Source: an uncultured Muribaculaceae bacterium
GTDB taxonomy: Bacteria > Bacteroidota > Bacteroidia > Bacteroidales > Muribaculaceae
NCBI GenBank assembly: GCA_934636465.1
Contig: CAKUAR010000010.1
Coordinates: forward strand, 1 to 64,000
DNA length: 64,000 nucleotides
Direction: 5' to 3'
Numbering within the stretch: position 1 is the first letter of the stretch; every line of letters begins with the position of its first letter. Below are positions 46,383 to 53,723 of this stretch, in pieces. Both the position numbers and the translations under genes were made by a program. The notes below the pieces were generated by a model. That model was not told the DNA's origin. It saw nothing but the letters and a program-made list of their open reading frames with translations, and ran no database searches.

Positions 46383-47726
46383 ATGAACGAACGTAACAAC
46401 ACATCAGCTCCACACATATCTTGCGGCAAAGGGCTGCTCGCCCTGTCGCCAATCCTGGTTTTTCTGCTCACCTACGTGGTGGTGTCAGTAATCATAGGCG
46501 ATTTCTACAAAATGCCATTGTCAATAGCTTTCATCATAGCATCAATGTGGGCACTGCTCATCACGCCCAAACTCAAAGTCACCGAGCGCATCGACATTTT
46601 CTCGAAAGGCGCGGCCAACACCAACATTCTCTACATGATTTGGATTTTCATACTTGCTGGTGCTTTCTCATCGCTCGCCAACGGTCTTGGGGCAATCGAC
46701 GCCACCGTCAACCTCACGCTGTCGGTGTTGCCGCCGTCGTTTCTCATTCCGGGACTTTTCATAGCCGCATGCTTCATCTCCATGTCAATAGGCACATCGG
46801 TTGGCACCACAGTTGCCCTCACGCCGTTTGCCTACCAGCTTGCGCAAAGCACCGGCGCCAACACTGCTTTTCTCGTGTCGGTAGTTCTCGGCGGCTCGTT
46901 CTTCGGCGATAACCTCTCATTCATTTCCGACACCACAATAGCCGCCACACGCAGCCTCAAAGTCAAGATGAACGACAAGTTCAAGACAAACCTTTCGATA
47001 GCTCTGCCGGCCGCTCTGCTCGTTCTGGCGGTTTACATTCTGTTTGCCCATCAAGCCGCGGCGCTGCACCCATTAGCCTCGGTGGCAGTGGCAAAGTGGT
47101 GGCTCGTCATACCCTATCTCATCGTCATAGCGTCGGCTGTGGCCGGAATTAATGTGCTGATTGTTCTCACCTCCGGCATTTTGTCGTGCATAGCCATCGG
47201 GCTGCTTTCCCACTCGCCACAAGGCTTAATTGACATGTGCTCACTCATGGGCAATGGCGTGAAAGACATGAGCGAACTGATAATCGTCACTCTGCTGGCT
47301 GCCGGACTGCTCGAAACCATCAACCACAATGGCGGCATCACGTTCACCATAGAGTGGCTCACCAAAAACATTCACTCCTCTCGCGGTGCGCAAGCCATTG
47401 TGGCTGTGCTCGTGAGCTTCGTCAACATCTGCACGGCCAACAACACCATAGCCATCATCACCGTGGGCAAGATAGCAAGCCGCATCACGGCACAGTTTGG
47501 GCTCGACCCTCGCAAGGTGGCAAGCCTGCTCGACACGTGCTCGTGCATCACCCAGAGCATACTTCCCTATGGAGCGCAAGTGCTGCTCGCCGCCGGATTG
47601 TCAAAGCTCTCGCCCATATCGTTTCTGCCCTACCTCTACTACACCTGGGCTCTTGCGTTTATGGTGGTTTTGTCGATAGTTTTCAATTTTCCGCACTCCA
47701 AGGCCACAGCAGTCACAAAAAGTTGA
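46383..47726 (+). CDS. nhaC: NhaC-family Na+/H+ antiporter
   Basis: The 447-residue membrane protein has about eleven hydrophobic segments and belongs to the NhaC/ion-transporter superfamily. Recognisable stretches are SMSIGTSVGTTVALTPFA, SVVLGGSFFGDNLSFISDTTIAATR (split by membrane segments) and CTANNTIAIITVGKIA with LDTCSCITQSILPYGAQ. The conserved Asp residues in FGDNLSFISDT fit cation exchange. Members of this family may exchange Na+/H+ or, in the MleN subgroup, malate/lactate with cations, so the substrate is not fixed. It is a single gene with its own promoter. Confidence 0.88.
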   Translation: MNERNNTSAPHISCGKGLLALSPILVFLLTYVVVSVIIGDFYKMPLSIAFIIASMWALLITPKLKVTERIDIFSKGAANTNILYMIWIFILAGAFSSLANGLGAIDATVNLTLSVLPPSFLIPGLFIAACFISMSIGTSVGTTVALTPFAYQLAQSTGANTAFLVSVVLGGSFFGDNLSFISDTTIAATRSLKVKMNDKFKTNLSIALPAALLVLAVYILFAHQAAALHPLASVAVAKWWLVIPYLIVIASAVAGINVLIVLTSGILSCIAIGLLSHSPQGLIDMCSLMGNGVKDMSELIIVTLLAAGLLETINHNGGITFTIEWLTKNIHSSRGAQAIVAVLVSFVNICTANNTIAIITVGKIASRITAQFGLDPRKVASLLDTCSCITQSILPYGAQVLLAAGLSKLSPISFLPYLYYTWALAFMVVLSIVFNFPHSKATAVTKS

Positions 47727-47753
47727 CTTTTATGTCAGTATTTGCTATTTTTG
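47722..47753 (+). promoter_or_regulatory. Promoter of the TonB-like gene
   Basis: GTTG (47722-47725), a 20-base spacer and TATTTTTG (47746-47753), 31 bases before the ATG at 47785. The -33 element overlaps the nhaC stop codon. Confidence 0.55.
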
Positions 47754-47784
47754 CACACATAACGATATTAAAAACGAACACTCA

Positions 47785-48216
47785 ATGAAATCTTTACTGT
47801 TAACAGCCATTGCCGCCATAACTCTCTGCACCGCAGCGGCACAAACCTATACTTTGGCGGAAAAACGCCATGAGCCTGCACGCAGCAGCGTCACCGCATT
47901 CAAGTCGGTTGAGACAATGCCTTCGTTCATTGGTGGCAACGCAGCCCTCATGAAGTGGATTCAGTCGCACATGCAATATCCTGCGTCTGCAAAAGACAAG
48001 GGCATACAAGGCACCGTCACCATGCAGTTTGTGGTCACTCAAGACGGCAGCATTGGCCAGGTAAAGGTTGTTCGCTCTGTAGAAGCCAGCCTCGACCGCG
48101 AGGCAACAAGGCTCTGCAAGTCGCTGCCACCGTTCATTCCAGGCCGCCACAACGGCCAGGAAGTCTCGATATGGTACACCTTGCCCATCACATTCACGCT
48201 CCCCAGCACCAACTAA
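47785..48216 (+). CDS. Periplasmic TonB C-terminal domain protein
   Basis: This 143-residue protein has a cleavable signal peptide (SLLLTAIAAITLCTAAAQ) and then a TonB C-terminal domain (about 55-140): MKWIQSHMQYPASAKDKGIQGTV, QFVVTQDGSIGQVKV, and LPPFIPGRHNGQEVSIWYTLPI. It lacks the N-terminal membrane anchor and Pro-rich spacer of a true TonB, so it is a soluble or outer-membrane-facing domain rather than the energy transducer. Such stand-alone proteins are common in Bacteroidales; function is unknown. Confidence 0.85.
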   Translation: MKSLLLTAIAAITLCTAAAQTYTLAEKRHEPARSSVTAFKSVETMPSFIGGNAALMKWIQSHMQYPASAKDKGIQGTVTMQFVVTQDGSIGQVKVVRSVEASLDREATRLCKSLPPFIPGRHNGQEVSIWYTLPITFTLPSTN

Positions 48217-48266
48217 ATCTCCTACTAACCCTCACCCCAAAAAATAGTTTTCATCAAAGAGTTGTG

Positions 48267-48291
48267 GAGCTGCGGTTTCGCAGCTCTTTTT
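48267..48291 (+). terminator. Terminator of the TonB-like gene
   Basis: GAGCTGCG (48267-48274) pairs with CGCAGCTC (48279-48286) around a tight loop, followed by TTTTT. Confidence 0.88.
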
Positions 48292-48431
48292 GCAATTAGG
48301 CGTTGCCGTTAAGCCAATTTGCAACAGCCCCAAAGGTCTAATTACCAATTCCAACGGCATTAGTAATTAATGCCCTATTAAGCCTTAAGCCATAATTATG
48401 GCAGCGACATCAGCAACCAGCCCGGCACATA

Positions 48432-48476
48432 CAAAAAAATCAGGCAGCAAACTCAATTTGTTTGCTGCCTGATTTT
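48432..48476 (-). terminator. Terminator of the tRNA operon
   Basis: A long stem, AAAATCAGGCAGCAAAC on one side and GTTTGCTGCCTGATTTT on the other around TCAATTT, lies two bases after tRNA-Leu on the minus strand and runs into a T tract there. Confidence 0.85.
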
Positions 48477-48477
48477 G

Positions 48478-48560
48478 TGTCCAGAATGAGAGTCGAACTC
48501 ACACGAGCCAATGCTCACTACCCCCTCAAAGTAGCGCGTCTACCATTCCGCCACCTGGAC
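48478..48560 (-). tRNA. tRNA-Leu (anticodon GAG)
   Basis: An 83-base minus-strand tRNA with acceptor GTCCAGG/TCTGGAC, anticodon arm CTACT-TTGAGGG-GGTAG (anticodon GAG), a long class II variable arm (TGAGCATTGGCTC) and a standard T-loop TTCGACT. The 3' CCA is not encoded; CAA follows the discriminator A. It is the last of four tRNAs in the operon. Confidence 0.93.
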
Positions 48561-48565
48561 ATTCT

Positions 48566-48641
48566 TGGAGCGAAAAACGGGACTCGGACCCGCGACCTCA
48601 ACCTTGGCAAGGTTGCGCTCTACCAACTGAGCTATTTTCGC
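48566..48641 (-). tRNA. tRNA-Gly (GCC), copy with encoded CCA
   Basis: Acceptor GCGAAAA/TTTTCGC, anticodon arm CAACC-TTGCCAA-GGTTG (anticodon GCC). The T-loop reads TCCGAGT, with C where U55 is usual. Unlike the two copies upstream in the transcript, this one is followed by an encoded CCA. Confidence 0.92.
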
Positions 48642-48690
48642 ATTTCATTATTTTCTTTTGTTCGTCAAGACCGCTGTCTTGAACCTCTTG

Positions 48691-48763
48691 AGCGAAAAAC
48701 GGGACTCGGACCCGCGACCTCAACCTTGGCAAGGTTGCGCTCTACCAACTGAGCTATTTTCGC
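48691..48763 (-). tRNA. tRNA-Gly (GCC), middle copy
   Basis: A 73-base tRNA identical in its body to its neighbours. After the discriminator T the sequence is CAA, so the CCA end must be added enzymatically. Confidence 0.92.
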
Positions 48764-48812
48764 ATTTCATTATTTTCTTTTGTTCGTCAAGACCGCTGTC
48801 TTGAACCTCTTG

Positions 48813-48885
48813 AGCGAAAAACGGGACTCGGACCCGCGACCTCAACCTTGGCAAGGTTGCGCTCTACCAACTGAGCTATTTTCGC
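48813..48885 (-). tRNA. tRNA-Gly (GCC), promoter-proximal copy
   Basis: A 73-base tRNA, first in the transcript, 44 bases after the -7 motif of a consensus promoter. No encoded CCA. Confidence 0.92.
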
Positions 48886-48929
48886 AATTATCTTTTGCAG
48901 TGGTTGTCGTTATTTCCCCATTGCGAGTG

Positions 48930-48960
48930 CAAAGTTAGCAGAATTATTTGAATGTGCAAA
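48930..48960 (-). promoter_or_regulatory. Promoter of the tRNA operon
   Basis: On the minus strand: TTTG (48957-48960), a 19-base spacer and TAACTTTG (48930-48937), an exact consensus match just after the folE stop at 48974. Confidence 0.8.
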
Positions 48961-48973
48961 ACAATCCTGCAAA

Positions 48974-49567
48974 TTATTTTCGTCTTTCAAGCAATTTATA
49001 GAATTCCTGACGCAATGCACTCTTTTCAAACTCTCCGCGATATTGCATCGTGACAGTTGTAGTGTCCTGTTTCTCAACACCGCGCATCTTCATGCACATG
49101 TGGTGAGCCTCACACTCCACTATCACGCCGCGAGTGGGCAGCACTTTGTAGATTTCCTCACACAACTGGTCAGTAAACCGCTCCTGCACCTGCAGTCGGC
49201 GTGCAAACACGTCAACCACGCGGGCAATTTTGCTCAAGCCCACAATCTTTCCGTTGGGGATATATCCCACCGACACATGGCCGAAGAACGGCAACAGATG
49301 GTGCTCACACAGCGAGTAAAACTCTATGTCTTTCACAATCACAATCTCAGAGCCTGGGTGCGTAAACACTGCCGCATTAAGCACCTCGTCGGCATCTTTC
49401 GTGTAGCCCGACGTGTTATAGAGCAAGGCTTTTGCCGCGCGGCGCGGTGTTTTCAGCAGCCCTTCCCTCTCCACATCTTCGCCAAGCAGTCTCATCACCT
49501 CTTTCAGGTGACCGGCTATCTCGTTGATGGTTTCTTCTGTGTATCGCTTGTCCTCCTTGTTATTCAT
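48974..49567 (-). CDS. folE: GTP cyclohydrolase I
   Basis: The 197-residue enzyme makes dihydroneopterin triphosphate from GTP, the first step of folate synthesis (and of tetrahydrobiopterin and queuosine-type pathways). Zinc ligands lie in FYSLCEHHLLPFFG and in ECEAHHMCMKMRG. GKIVGLSKIARVVDVFARRLQVQE is the conserved core. The ATG at 49567 overlaps the end of the SPOR gene by eight bases; an earlier in-frame ATG would add eight residues. It is the last gene of a five-gene unit with DUF1599, DoxX-like, tpiA and SPOR. Confidence 0.95.
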   Translation of the reverse strand: MNNKEDKRYTEETINEIAGHLKEVMRLLGEDVEREGLLKTPRRAAKALLYNTSGYTKDADEVLNAAVFTHPGSEIVIVKDIEFYSLCEHHLLPFFGHVSVGYIPNGKIVGLSKIARVVDVFARRLQVQERFTDQLCEEIYKVLPTRGVIVECEAHHMCMKMRGVEKQDTTTVTMQYRGEFEKSALRQEFYKLLERRK

Positions 49568-50195
49568 AACTCCACACATTAATTCTGTCACGAACCACGC
49601 TCAACTCGCCCGAAAAATTGGGAAACGACTTACGCATCTGGTTCAGCACCTTGGAGGCCTCTCCGTGTGAGCGGAAATCGCCTATCTTCAATCGCCAAAA
49701 TGGTGCCTTGTACGTCAAATATGAGCGGTATTGCGGATATTTCATGGCAATCGCCTTGGCCCTTGCCTTGGCACTACTCTTGGCTGTTCTGAAGTTGTTG
49801 TCAGAATATGCCTGTATGCGGTAGCCCGCCGAGCGGTTGCTTATATGCTGATGCGTGGTGGTGGGCACACGGTGCCGGTGCTCATGTCCGAGGGCTTCTT
49901 CGGGCTGCTGCTCATGAGGCAGCTCCTTCACGTTGTCACTTTCGTGCTCTGCACGTGCCTGCTCACCCTCTTTTTTGCCTTGAGCGGCAGCATTAGCCTT
50001 GCCCTTAGACTGCTCTGCAGCGGTCTTACCCGTAATCTTGCGGTTTTCAAGCTCCTTGGGCGCGGTTATGGTAACCTGTCCTCCAGAGTCTTTCTCAATT
50101 TGCGCAACGATGTCCTTGCCTTGCAGCATTTGCGCCGCAAGTGCCACTATGACCAATGCCAACAAAAGTCGCCGATTACCTGATTTCCTGAACAT
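49560..50195 (-). CDS. SPOR-domain envelope protein
   Basis: The 211-residue product has an N-terminal hydrophobic signal or anchor (LLLALVIVALAAQM) and a charged, low-complexity middle (about 60-130, rich in Glu, Lys, Ala and His). The C-terminal SPOR domain covers about 137-211: YRIQAYSDNNFRTAKSSAKA, PFWRLKIGDFRSHGEA, FPNFSGELSVV. SPOR domains bind denuded glycan strands, usually at division sites. The start at 50195 is chosen for the signal; an upstream in-frame ATG would add 41 residues that overlap a promoter motif. Confidence 0.85.
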   Translation of the reverse strand: MFRKSGNRRLLLALVIVALAAQMLQGKDIVAQIEKDSGGQVTITAPKELENRKITGKTAAEQSKGKANAAAQGKKEGEQARAEHESDNVKELPHEQQPEEALGHEHRHRVPTTTHQHISNRSAGYRIQAYSDNNFRTAKSSAKARAKAIAMKYPQYRSYLTYKAPFWRLKIGDFRSHGEASKVLNQMRKSFPNFSGELSVVRDRINVWSYE

Positions 50196-50230
50196 ATTAA
50201 GTATAATCCCAATACCATTAAAGTTGACCA

Positions 50231-50238
50231 CAAAGATA
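50231..50238 (-). promoter_or_regulatory. -7 element upstream of the SPOR gene
   Basis: On the minus strand it reads TATCTTTG, about 35 bases before the ATG at 50195, with GTTG near the -33 position (50259-50262). Confidence 0.5.
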
Positions 50239-50363
50239 ATAAAAATTACCTTTGCAGCCAACTTTGTGTTTTTTGCACTGCCCCGACACAAGTTTTGCGC
50301 CTGCTCGGCACTCAACATGCGCTTACACGGAGCAAATGTATTGTTTGTTGCGTTATGTGCTTA

Positions 50364-51122
50364 TCAGAAAGCAGTAACGATGCCCATGAACGACTCAGCC
50401 TTGAGCGAAGCACCGCCAATCAGACCGCCGTCGATGTCAGCCTTTGCAAACAGCTCTGCAGCGTTTGTAGGCTTGCAGCTGCCACCGTAGAGGATTGTGG
50501 TGTCGTCAGCCACTTCCTTGCCATACTTGTCAGCCACAACGTTACGAATGTAAGCGTGCACCTCTTCTGCTTGGTCAGCAGTAGCAGTCTTGCCTGTGCC
50601 GATAGCCCAGATTGGCTCGTATGCAATCACGATGTTGGCAAATTGCTCTGCAGTCAGGTGGAAGAGCGACTTAACCAATTCGTCTTTGATGAATTCTTTG
50701 AATGTGCCATTTTCGCGGAGTTCGAGGCTCTCACCGCAGCAGAAGATTACCTTCAAGCCGTTAGCAAGTGCCAAATCCACTTTCTCTTTCAAGATTTCTG
50801 GAGTCTCGTTGTAGTAGCCGCGACGCTCTGAGTGACCAAGAATCACATAGTTTGCGCCAGTAGAAGCCACCATAGGAGCAGACACCTCACCAGTGTAGGC
50901 ACCGCTTGTGTGGTCAGCGCAGTTTTCAGCTGCCAAACCCACCTTCTCAATGTCAATCACAGCTTTCACTGCAGTCAGGTGTGTGAAAGGCACGCCAATC
51001 ACAACGTCGCACTTCAAACCCTTGGCTGCTGCCACTGCGTCATTCACTTCTTTTGCGAGCTTAACTCCTTCAGGAACTGTAGTGTTCATCTTCCAGTTTC
51101 CTGCTACGATATTCTTTCTCAT
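50364..51122 (-). CDS. tpiA: Triosephosphate isomerase
   Basis: The 252-residue glycolytic enzyme has all catalytic residues: Lys11 in AGNWKMN, His97 in VILGHSERR and Glu169 in [11 protein letters not shown]. The phosphate-gripping GGSCKPTNA and [10 protein letters not shown] loops are present. The ATG at 51122 is preferred over a TTG two codons upstream. It lies within the conserved Bacteroidales block but can be driven by its own promoter. Confidence 0.97.
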   Translation of the reverse strand: MRKNIVAGNWKMNTTVPEGVKLAKEVNDAVAAAKGLKCDVVIGVPFTHLTAVKAVIDIEKVGLAAENCADHTSGAYTGEVSAPMVASTGANYVILGHSERRGYYNETPEILKEKVDLALANGLKVIFCCGESLELRENGTFKEFIKDELVKSLFHLTAEQFANIVIAYEPIWAIGTGKTATADQAEEVHAYIRNVVADKYGKEVADDTTILYGGSCKPTNAAELFAKADIDGGLIGGASLKAESFMGIVTAF

Positions 51123-51168
51123 TTTCAATTAAAAATTAGTGATAATGTTTATCTATTCTATTTTTTTG

Positions 51169-51201
51169 CAAATTTACTCTTTATTTCTCTTTCTTCTCAA
51201 C
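51169..51201 (-). promoter_or_regulatory. tpiA promoter overlapping the end of the upstream gene
   Basis: On the minus strand: GTTG (51198-51201), a 21-base spacer and TAAATTTG (51169-51176). The -7 motif spans the DoxX-like gene's stop at 51174. Confidence 0.55.
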
Positions 51202-52472
51202 GATTTCAGGCTAAATTTCACCACCATGTGGGTCCTGTTGACCACAAGCAGCACAAGCAGCACTCCCAGATAACCCAGCAGCATGTCGCCCAGCACCGGT
51301 TTTGACCAGCCGCTGTTGTCAAAGTCGTCGAGGCTGAACGACCGCTTCTGCATCTCTTGCTGCGATATTGAGCCAAACGTGCGTTTCCATTTTATCACGC
51401 CATCAGTCACACACACCACCGCCGGATTTCCTCTTGCTATCATCTTCAGCTGGCTGTCGTCCATTTCAAGCATCTTGTAAGCAGGCATCGATATGTCGTT
51501 CCACTGTTCTTTTTCAGCTGCCGCGGCCGAAGTCACGCCCACCACTGTCACGCCCTGCTTTGTGGCGTTTTCACACAGCTCGTTGATGCCAAACGTGTAT
51601 GCTATATCCACCTTTGGCAGGTCTGGAAACAGCAACATCAGCACCTGCCCCTTACCGGTGAGCACTTCTTCTGTCACGTCTTCGCCGTCGTCATACATCG
51701 ACACCATGTTTTCCGCCACGCTCGGTGTTTTGGGTCTGGCTGGCTCTTTCACACGGCGGTCCACATAGTTCCAGTCATCGTCGGGCAGGCTGTCTATCGT
51801 GAATTCCTTTTGCACCCCACCCTTTTCATACAAAAATATGTAGTCGGCCTCGTCGCTGCCAGTTTCGCGCGCCACCAGGCGGCTGCCCACCTTGAATGGG
51901 CGGAAATCCAGCAGAGGCTGGTCGTTGTAGCCTATCATCAGCACACTCAGCACAAACACAAACGACACAAATGCCACAATCCACTGCACTGCCGGGCCAA
52001 ACACACACGGCACCTTTTTGTTAAACGGCACCAAAAACGCTATCATCAGCGTCAACGCCACGTTTTTCCCGAACGTGGCCCAGTTGCTTATCACCACGGC
52101 GTCGCCAAAGCACCCGCAATCGGGCACAGCGTCGGTCAGAGCCAAATAAAGCGTCAGCGGCAGCATCACAAGCATCATCATGCCAGTGAGCAGCACTCCT
52201 CCACGCCTGAAAGCACCGAGCAGCACCGACACGCCGAGCACAAACTCCACCACAGCCACTGCAAACGCGCCAAACAGCGCCACATTCTCCATGCCCTGCA
52301 TGCCAAATGTGGCAAAATATTCCGAGAACTTGTAGAACGAACCCCAAGGGTCAATCCCCTTCACAAAGCCCGAAAACACAAACACTGCGCCCACCACCAG
52401 GCGGCACAGCACCACAAGAGCTTTCGTCACTTTCTTGTCGGCAGCGTTGGCCAGAACAGCACCCAACGTCAT
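51174..52472 (-). CDS. DoxX/MauE-like membrane protein with a periplasmic thioredoxin-like part
   Basis: The 432-residue protein starts with four membrane segments of DoxX/MauE type (VVGAVFVFSGFVKGIDPWGS; FGAFAVAVVEFVLG; a segment ending CGCFGD). After a fifth segment (about 165-185) comes a region of about 190 residues that looks like a degraded thioredoxin-like fold (GQVLMLLFPDLPKV; GVTVVGVTSAAAAEKEQW; NPAVVCVTDGVI). A final membrane helix lies near 395-415. It matches what I recall as the BT_3928 family. It overlaps DUF1599 by four bases. A role in envelope redox chemistry is an inference. Confidence 0.82.
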   Translation of the reverse strand: MTLGAVLANAADKKVTKALVVLCRLVVGAVFVFSGFVKGIDPWGSFYKFSEYFATFGMQGMENVALFGAFAVAVVEFVLGVSVLLGAFRRGGVLLTGMMMLVMLPLTLYLALTDAVPDCGCFGDAVVISNWATFGKNVALTLMIAFLVPFNKKVPCVFGPAVQWIVAFVSFVFVLSVLMIGYNDQPLLDFRPFKVGSRLVARETGSDEADYIFLYEKGGVQKEFTIDSLPDDDWNYVDRRVKEPARPKTPSVAENMVSMYDDGEDVTEEVLTGKGQVLMLLFPDLPKVDIAYTFGINELCENATKQGVTVVGVTSAAAAEKEQWNDISMPAYKMLEMDDSQLKMIARGNPAVVCVTDGVIKWKRTFGSISQQEMQKRSFSLDDFDNSGWSKPVLGDMLLGYLGVLLVLLVVNRTHMVVKFSLKSLRRKRNKE

Positions 52473-53029
52473 TCCGTTCCCTCCATGTGCCTTATCAGGG
52501 CAAACACAGCATAGTTTATCATGTCTTGGTAGTTTGCCGCAATGCCCTCCGACACTTGCGTCTTGCCGCCGTTGTCCTCTATCGACTTTGCGCGCTCCAC
52601 CTTAGTGAGAATGAAATCCACATAGCTGCTCGGCCGCATCTCGCGCCAAGCCTCGCCATAATCGGTATTTTTGGCCATCATCAAGTTCTTTGTCTCGCCT
52701 ATATATTTGTCATATAAGGCTATGGTCTCCTCGCGGCTCATGTCTATCACGTCAGAAAATCCGTGGTCAAGTTGAATCAAGCCTATAACGCCATAATTCA
52801 CAATCCCCACATACTCCGAGAACTTGTCGTCGCTGATTTTTGCACTACCATTCAATTCTATGGTGCGTATGCGCTTCGCGTTGATGAAAATCTGGTCGGT
52901 TATCGTCCGCGGACGGCTGATGCGCCACGAAGGCCCGTAATCAGCCATTTTTTTCACAAACAAGTCGCGGCACATGGCCACAACTTCATCATATTCCTTA
53001 TTAGTGTCACACATGCGTTCAGTACACAT
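52469..53029 (-). CDS. DUF1599 protein with a duplicated domain
   Basis: The 186-residue cytoplasmic protein contains two related halves: KKMADYGPSWRISRPRTITDQIFINAKR with IRTIELNG, and AKNTDYGEAWREMRPSSYVDFILTKVER with AKSIEDNGG. The repeated D-Y-G-x-x-W-R-x-x-R-P pattern and the all-alpha look are typical of DUF1599, which is thought to relate to MazG/NTP-pyrophosphohydrolase-like helical folds; the activity is not established. It is the first gene of the operon and is coupled to the DoxX-like gene by an ATGA overlap. Confidence 0.88.
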   Translation of the reverse strand: MCTERMCDTNKEYDEVVAMCRDLFVKKMADYGPSWRISRPRTITDQIFINAKRIRTIELNGSAKISDDKFSEYVGIVNYGVIGLIQLDHGFSDVIDMSREETIALYDKYIGETKNLMMAKNTDYGEAWREMRPSSYVDFILTKVERAKSIEDNGGKTQVSEGIAANYQDMINYAVFALIRHMEGTE

Positions 53030-53051
53030 TTATATAGCTTTATCTCAACCA

Positions 53052-53083
53052 CAAAAGTAGTTATAAAACCACAAAATAACAAA
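53052..53083 (-). promoter_or_regulatory. Promoter of the DUF1599-DoxX-tpiA-SPOR-folE operon
   Basis: On the minus strand: TTTG (53080-53083), a 20-base spacer and TACTTTTG (53052-53059). The -33 element touches the terminator stem of the RNA transcribed just upstream. Confidence 0.7.
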
Positions 53084-53322
53084 TGCCGGCAAGGTAGCTC
53101 CACCAAGCCGGCATTTTTATATCAAAAAACCACACCAAAGGATGTGATGAAACTCCGATAAATACAAGATTTGAGAGCATCCATATCTTTGTAATCCTCC
53201 GGTTTCCGTAGAAACACCAAGTAGGGTGAGGCCCGCCATTAATATGAATGCCGACTCGGCATTTCATAAAAAAATTGAAGAGTATCCCGATCTACTTTGA
53301 TGTGGTCGTTTCTTTCATCTTT
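53080..53322 (-). ncRNA. Candidate structured RNA (minus strand), own promoter and terminator
   Basis: A consensus promoter would start transcription near 53322. Near the 5' end CCACATCAAAG (53295-53305) can form an 11-pair helix with CTTTGGTGTGG (53130-53140), with one G-U pair. Next inside, 53280-53286 pairs with 53149-53155 at six of seven positions. An inner hairpin, AATGCCGA/TCGGCATT, spans 53247-53263. The unit ends in a stem, 53081-53090 with 53107-53116 (GCCGGC core), then T-rich sequence. A 20-codon open frame (53122-53184, MDALKSCIYRSFITSFGVVF) with GGAGG 11 bases upstream lies inside, so a small-protein mRNA is the alternative. No Rfam family is recognised with certainty. Confidence 0.5.
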
Positions 53323-53328
53323 CTGATG

Positions 53329-53360
53329 CAAATTTAATCAAACTGCACCGCACCTCCAAA
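53329..53360 (-). promoter_or_regulatory. Promoter of the minus-strand RNA candidate
   Basis: On the minus strand: TTTG (53357-53360), a 20-base spacer and TAAATTTG (53329-53336), an exact consensus match with no protein gene close behind it. Confidence 0.72.
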
Positions 53361-53428
53361 TATTATCGCCACTTATTTTCCGCATTTATTTTTTGACCAA
53401 AACACGATGTTCTGCATCTGATTTGCAT

Positions 53429-53436
53429 TATCTTTG
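53429..53436 (+). promoter_or_regulatory. -7 element of the 6S-like RNA
   Basis: TATCTTTG is a perfect -7 motif; initiation is expected near 53443. The -33 region (about 53406-53410) lacks a clear TTTG. Confidence 0.55.
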
Positions 53437-53442
53437 CACCCA

Positions 53443-53668
53443 AGGGCACGGAAGTCGTTCCGCCCCACTACATTTTTTTTGACTTCATTAGAAGCGTTAT
53501 GCTAATCTTGTAATTGGAAACGTAGGAAATTTCAGAATTGCACAAAGATAGCATAGTGGTTCTCACGCTAAAGCGTGGGCTGCTATAGCCATATCTGTGC
53601 ACAAGGTTATCCTACGACCCCCAATTACGATGTGGCATTCGCAGCGCCACGCTTCACGCTTTTTTTTA
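53443..53668 (+). ncRNA. 6S-like rod-shaped RNA candidate
   Basis: The region folds on itself as one long, interrupted hairpin: GCG (53494) with CGC (53640), ATGC (53499) with GCAT (53635), GTAATTGG (53510-53517) with CCAATTAC (53621-53628), CGTAGGA (53521-53527) with TCCTACG (53610-53616), then an open internal region, TGCACA (53539-53544) with TGTGCA (53596-53601), GATA with TATC, ATAG with CTAT, and an apical CACGCT/AGCGTG hairpin (53564-53577). An eight-T run (53661-53668) ends it. Length (about 225 bases) and shape fit 6S RNA, which traps the housekeeping RNA polymerase. I recall a Bacteroidales-1 RNA motif reported near rplT (L20), and rplT is 1.1 kb away here. The exact 5' end is uncertain. 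Confidence 0.65.
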
Positions 53669-53723
53669 ATAACAAACACAGTTCCCGAGGCCGCTGGAGA
53701 ACTTTAAAAACTTTTACAATTTT

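Larger units (their letters stand above)
48642..48885 (-). repeat. Two exact 122-base tandem units, each with a tRNA-Gly
   Basis: 48642-48763 and 48764-48885 appear identical: a 73-base tRNA-Gly followed by a 49-base spacer. The spacer contains TCAAGAC-cgct-GTCTTGA, a perfect hairpin that may guide processing. Confidence 0.9.

Noticed and set aside
48642..48885. Regular direct repeats that might suggest a CRISPR array
   Set aside because: The repeated unit is a tRNA-Gly gene with its spacer, and the intervals are identical, not variable.
53061..53267. Minus-strand open frame of 68 codons
   Set aside because: It runs through the RNA candidate's terminator stem and across the operon promoter; Trp/Cys-rich translation looks random.
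53445..53480. Short hairpin (CGGAA/TTCCG) followed by T8, possible terminator of an upstream plus-strand transcript
   Set aside because: Ten bases separate stem and T run, and no plus-strand gene lies upstream; it is more likely the 5' part of the RNA candidate.
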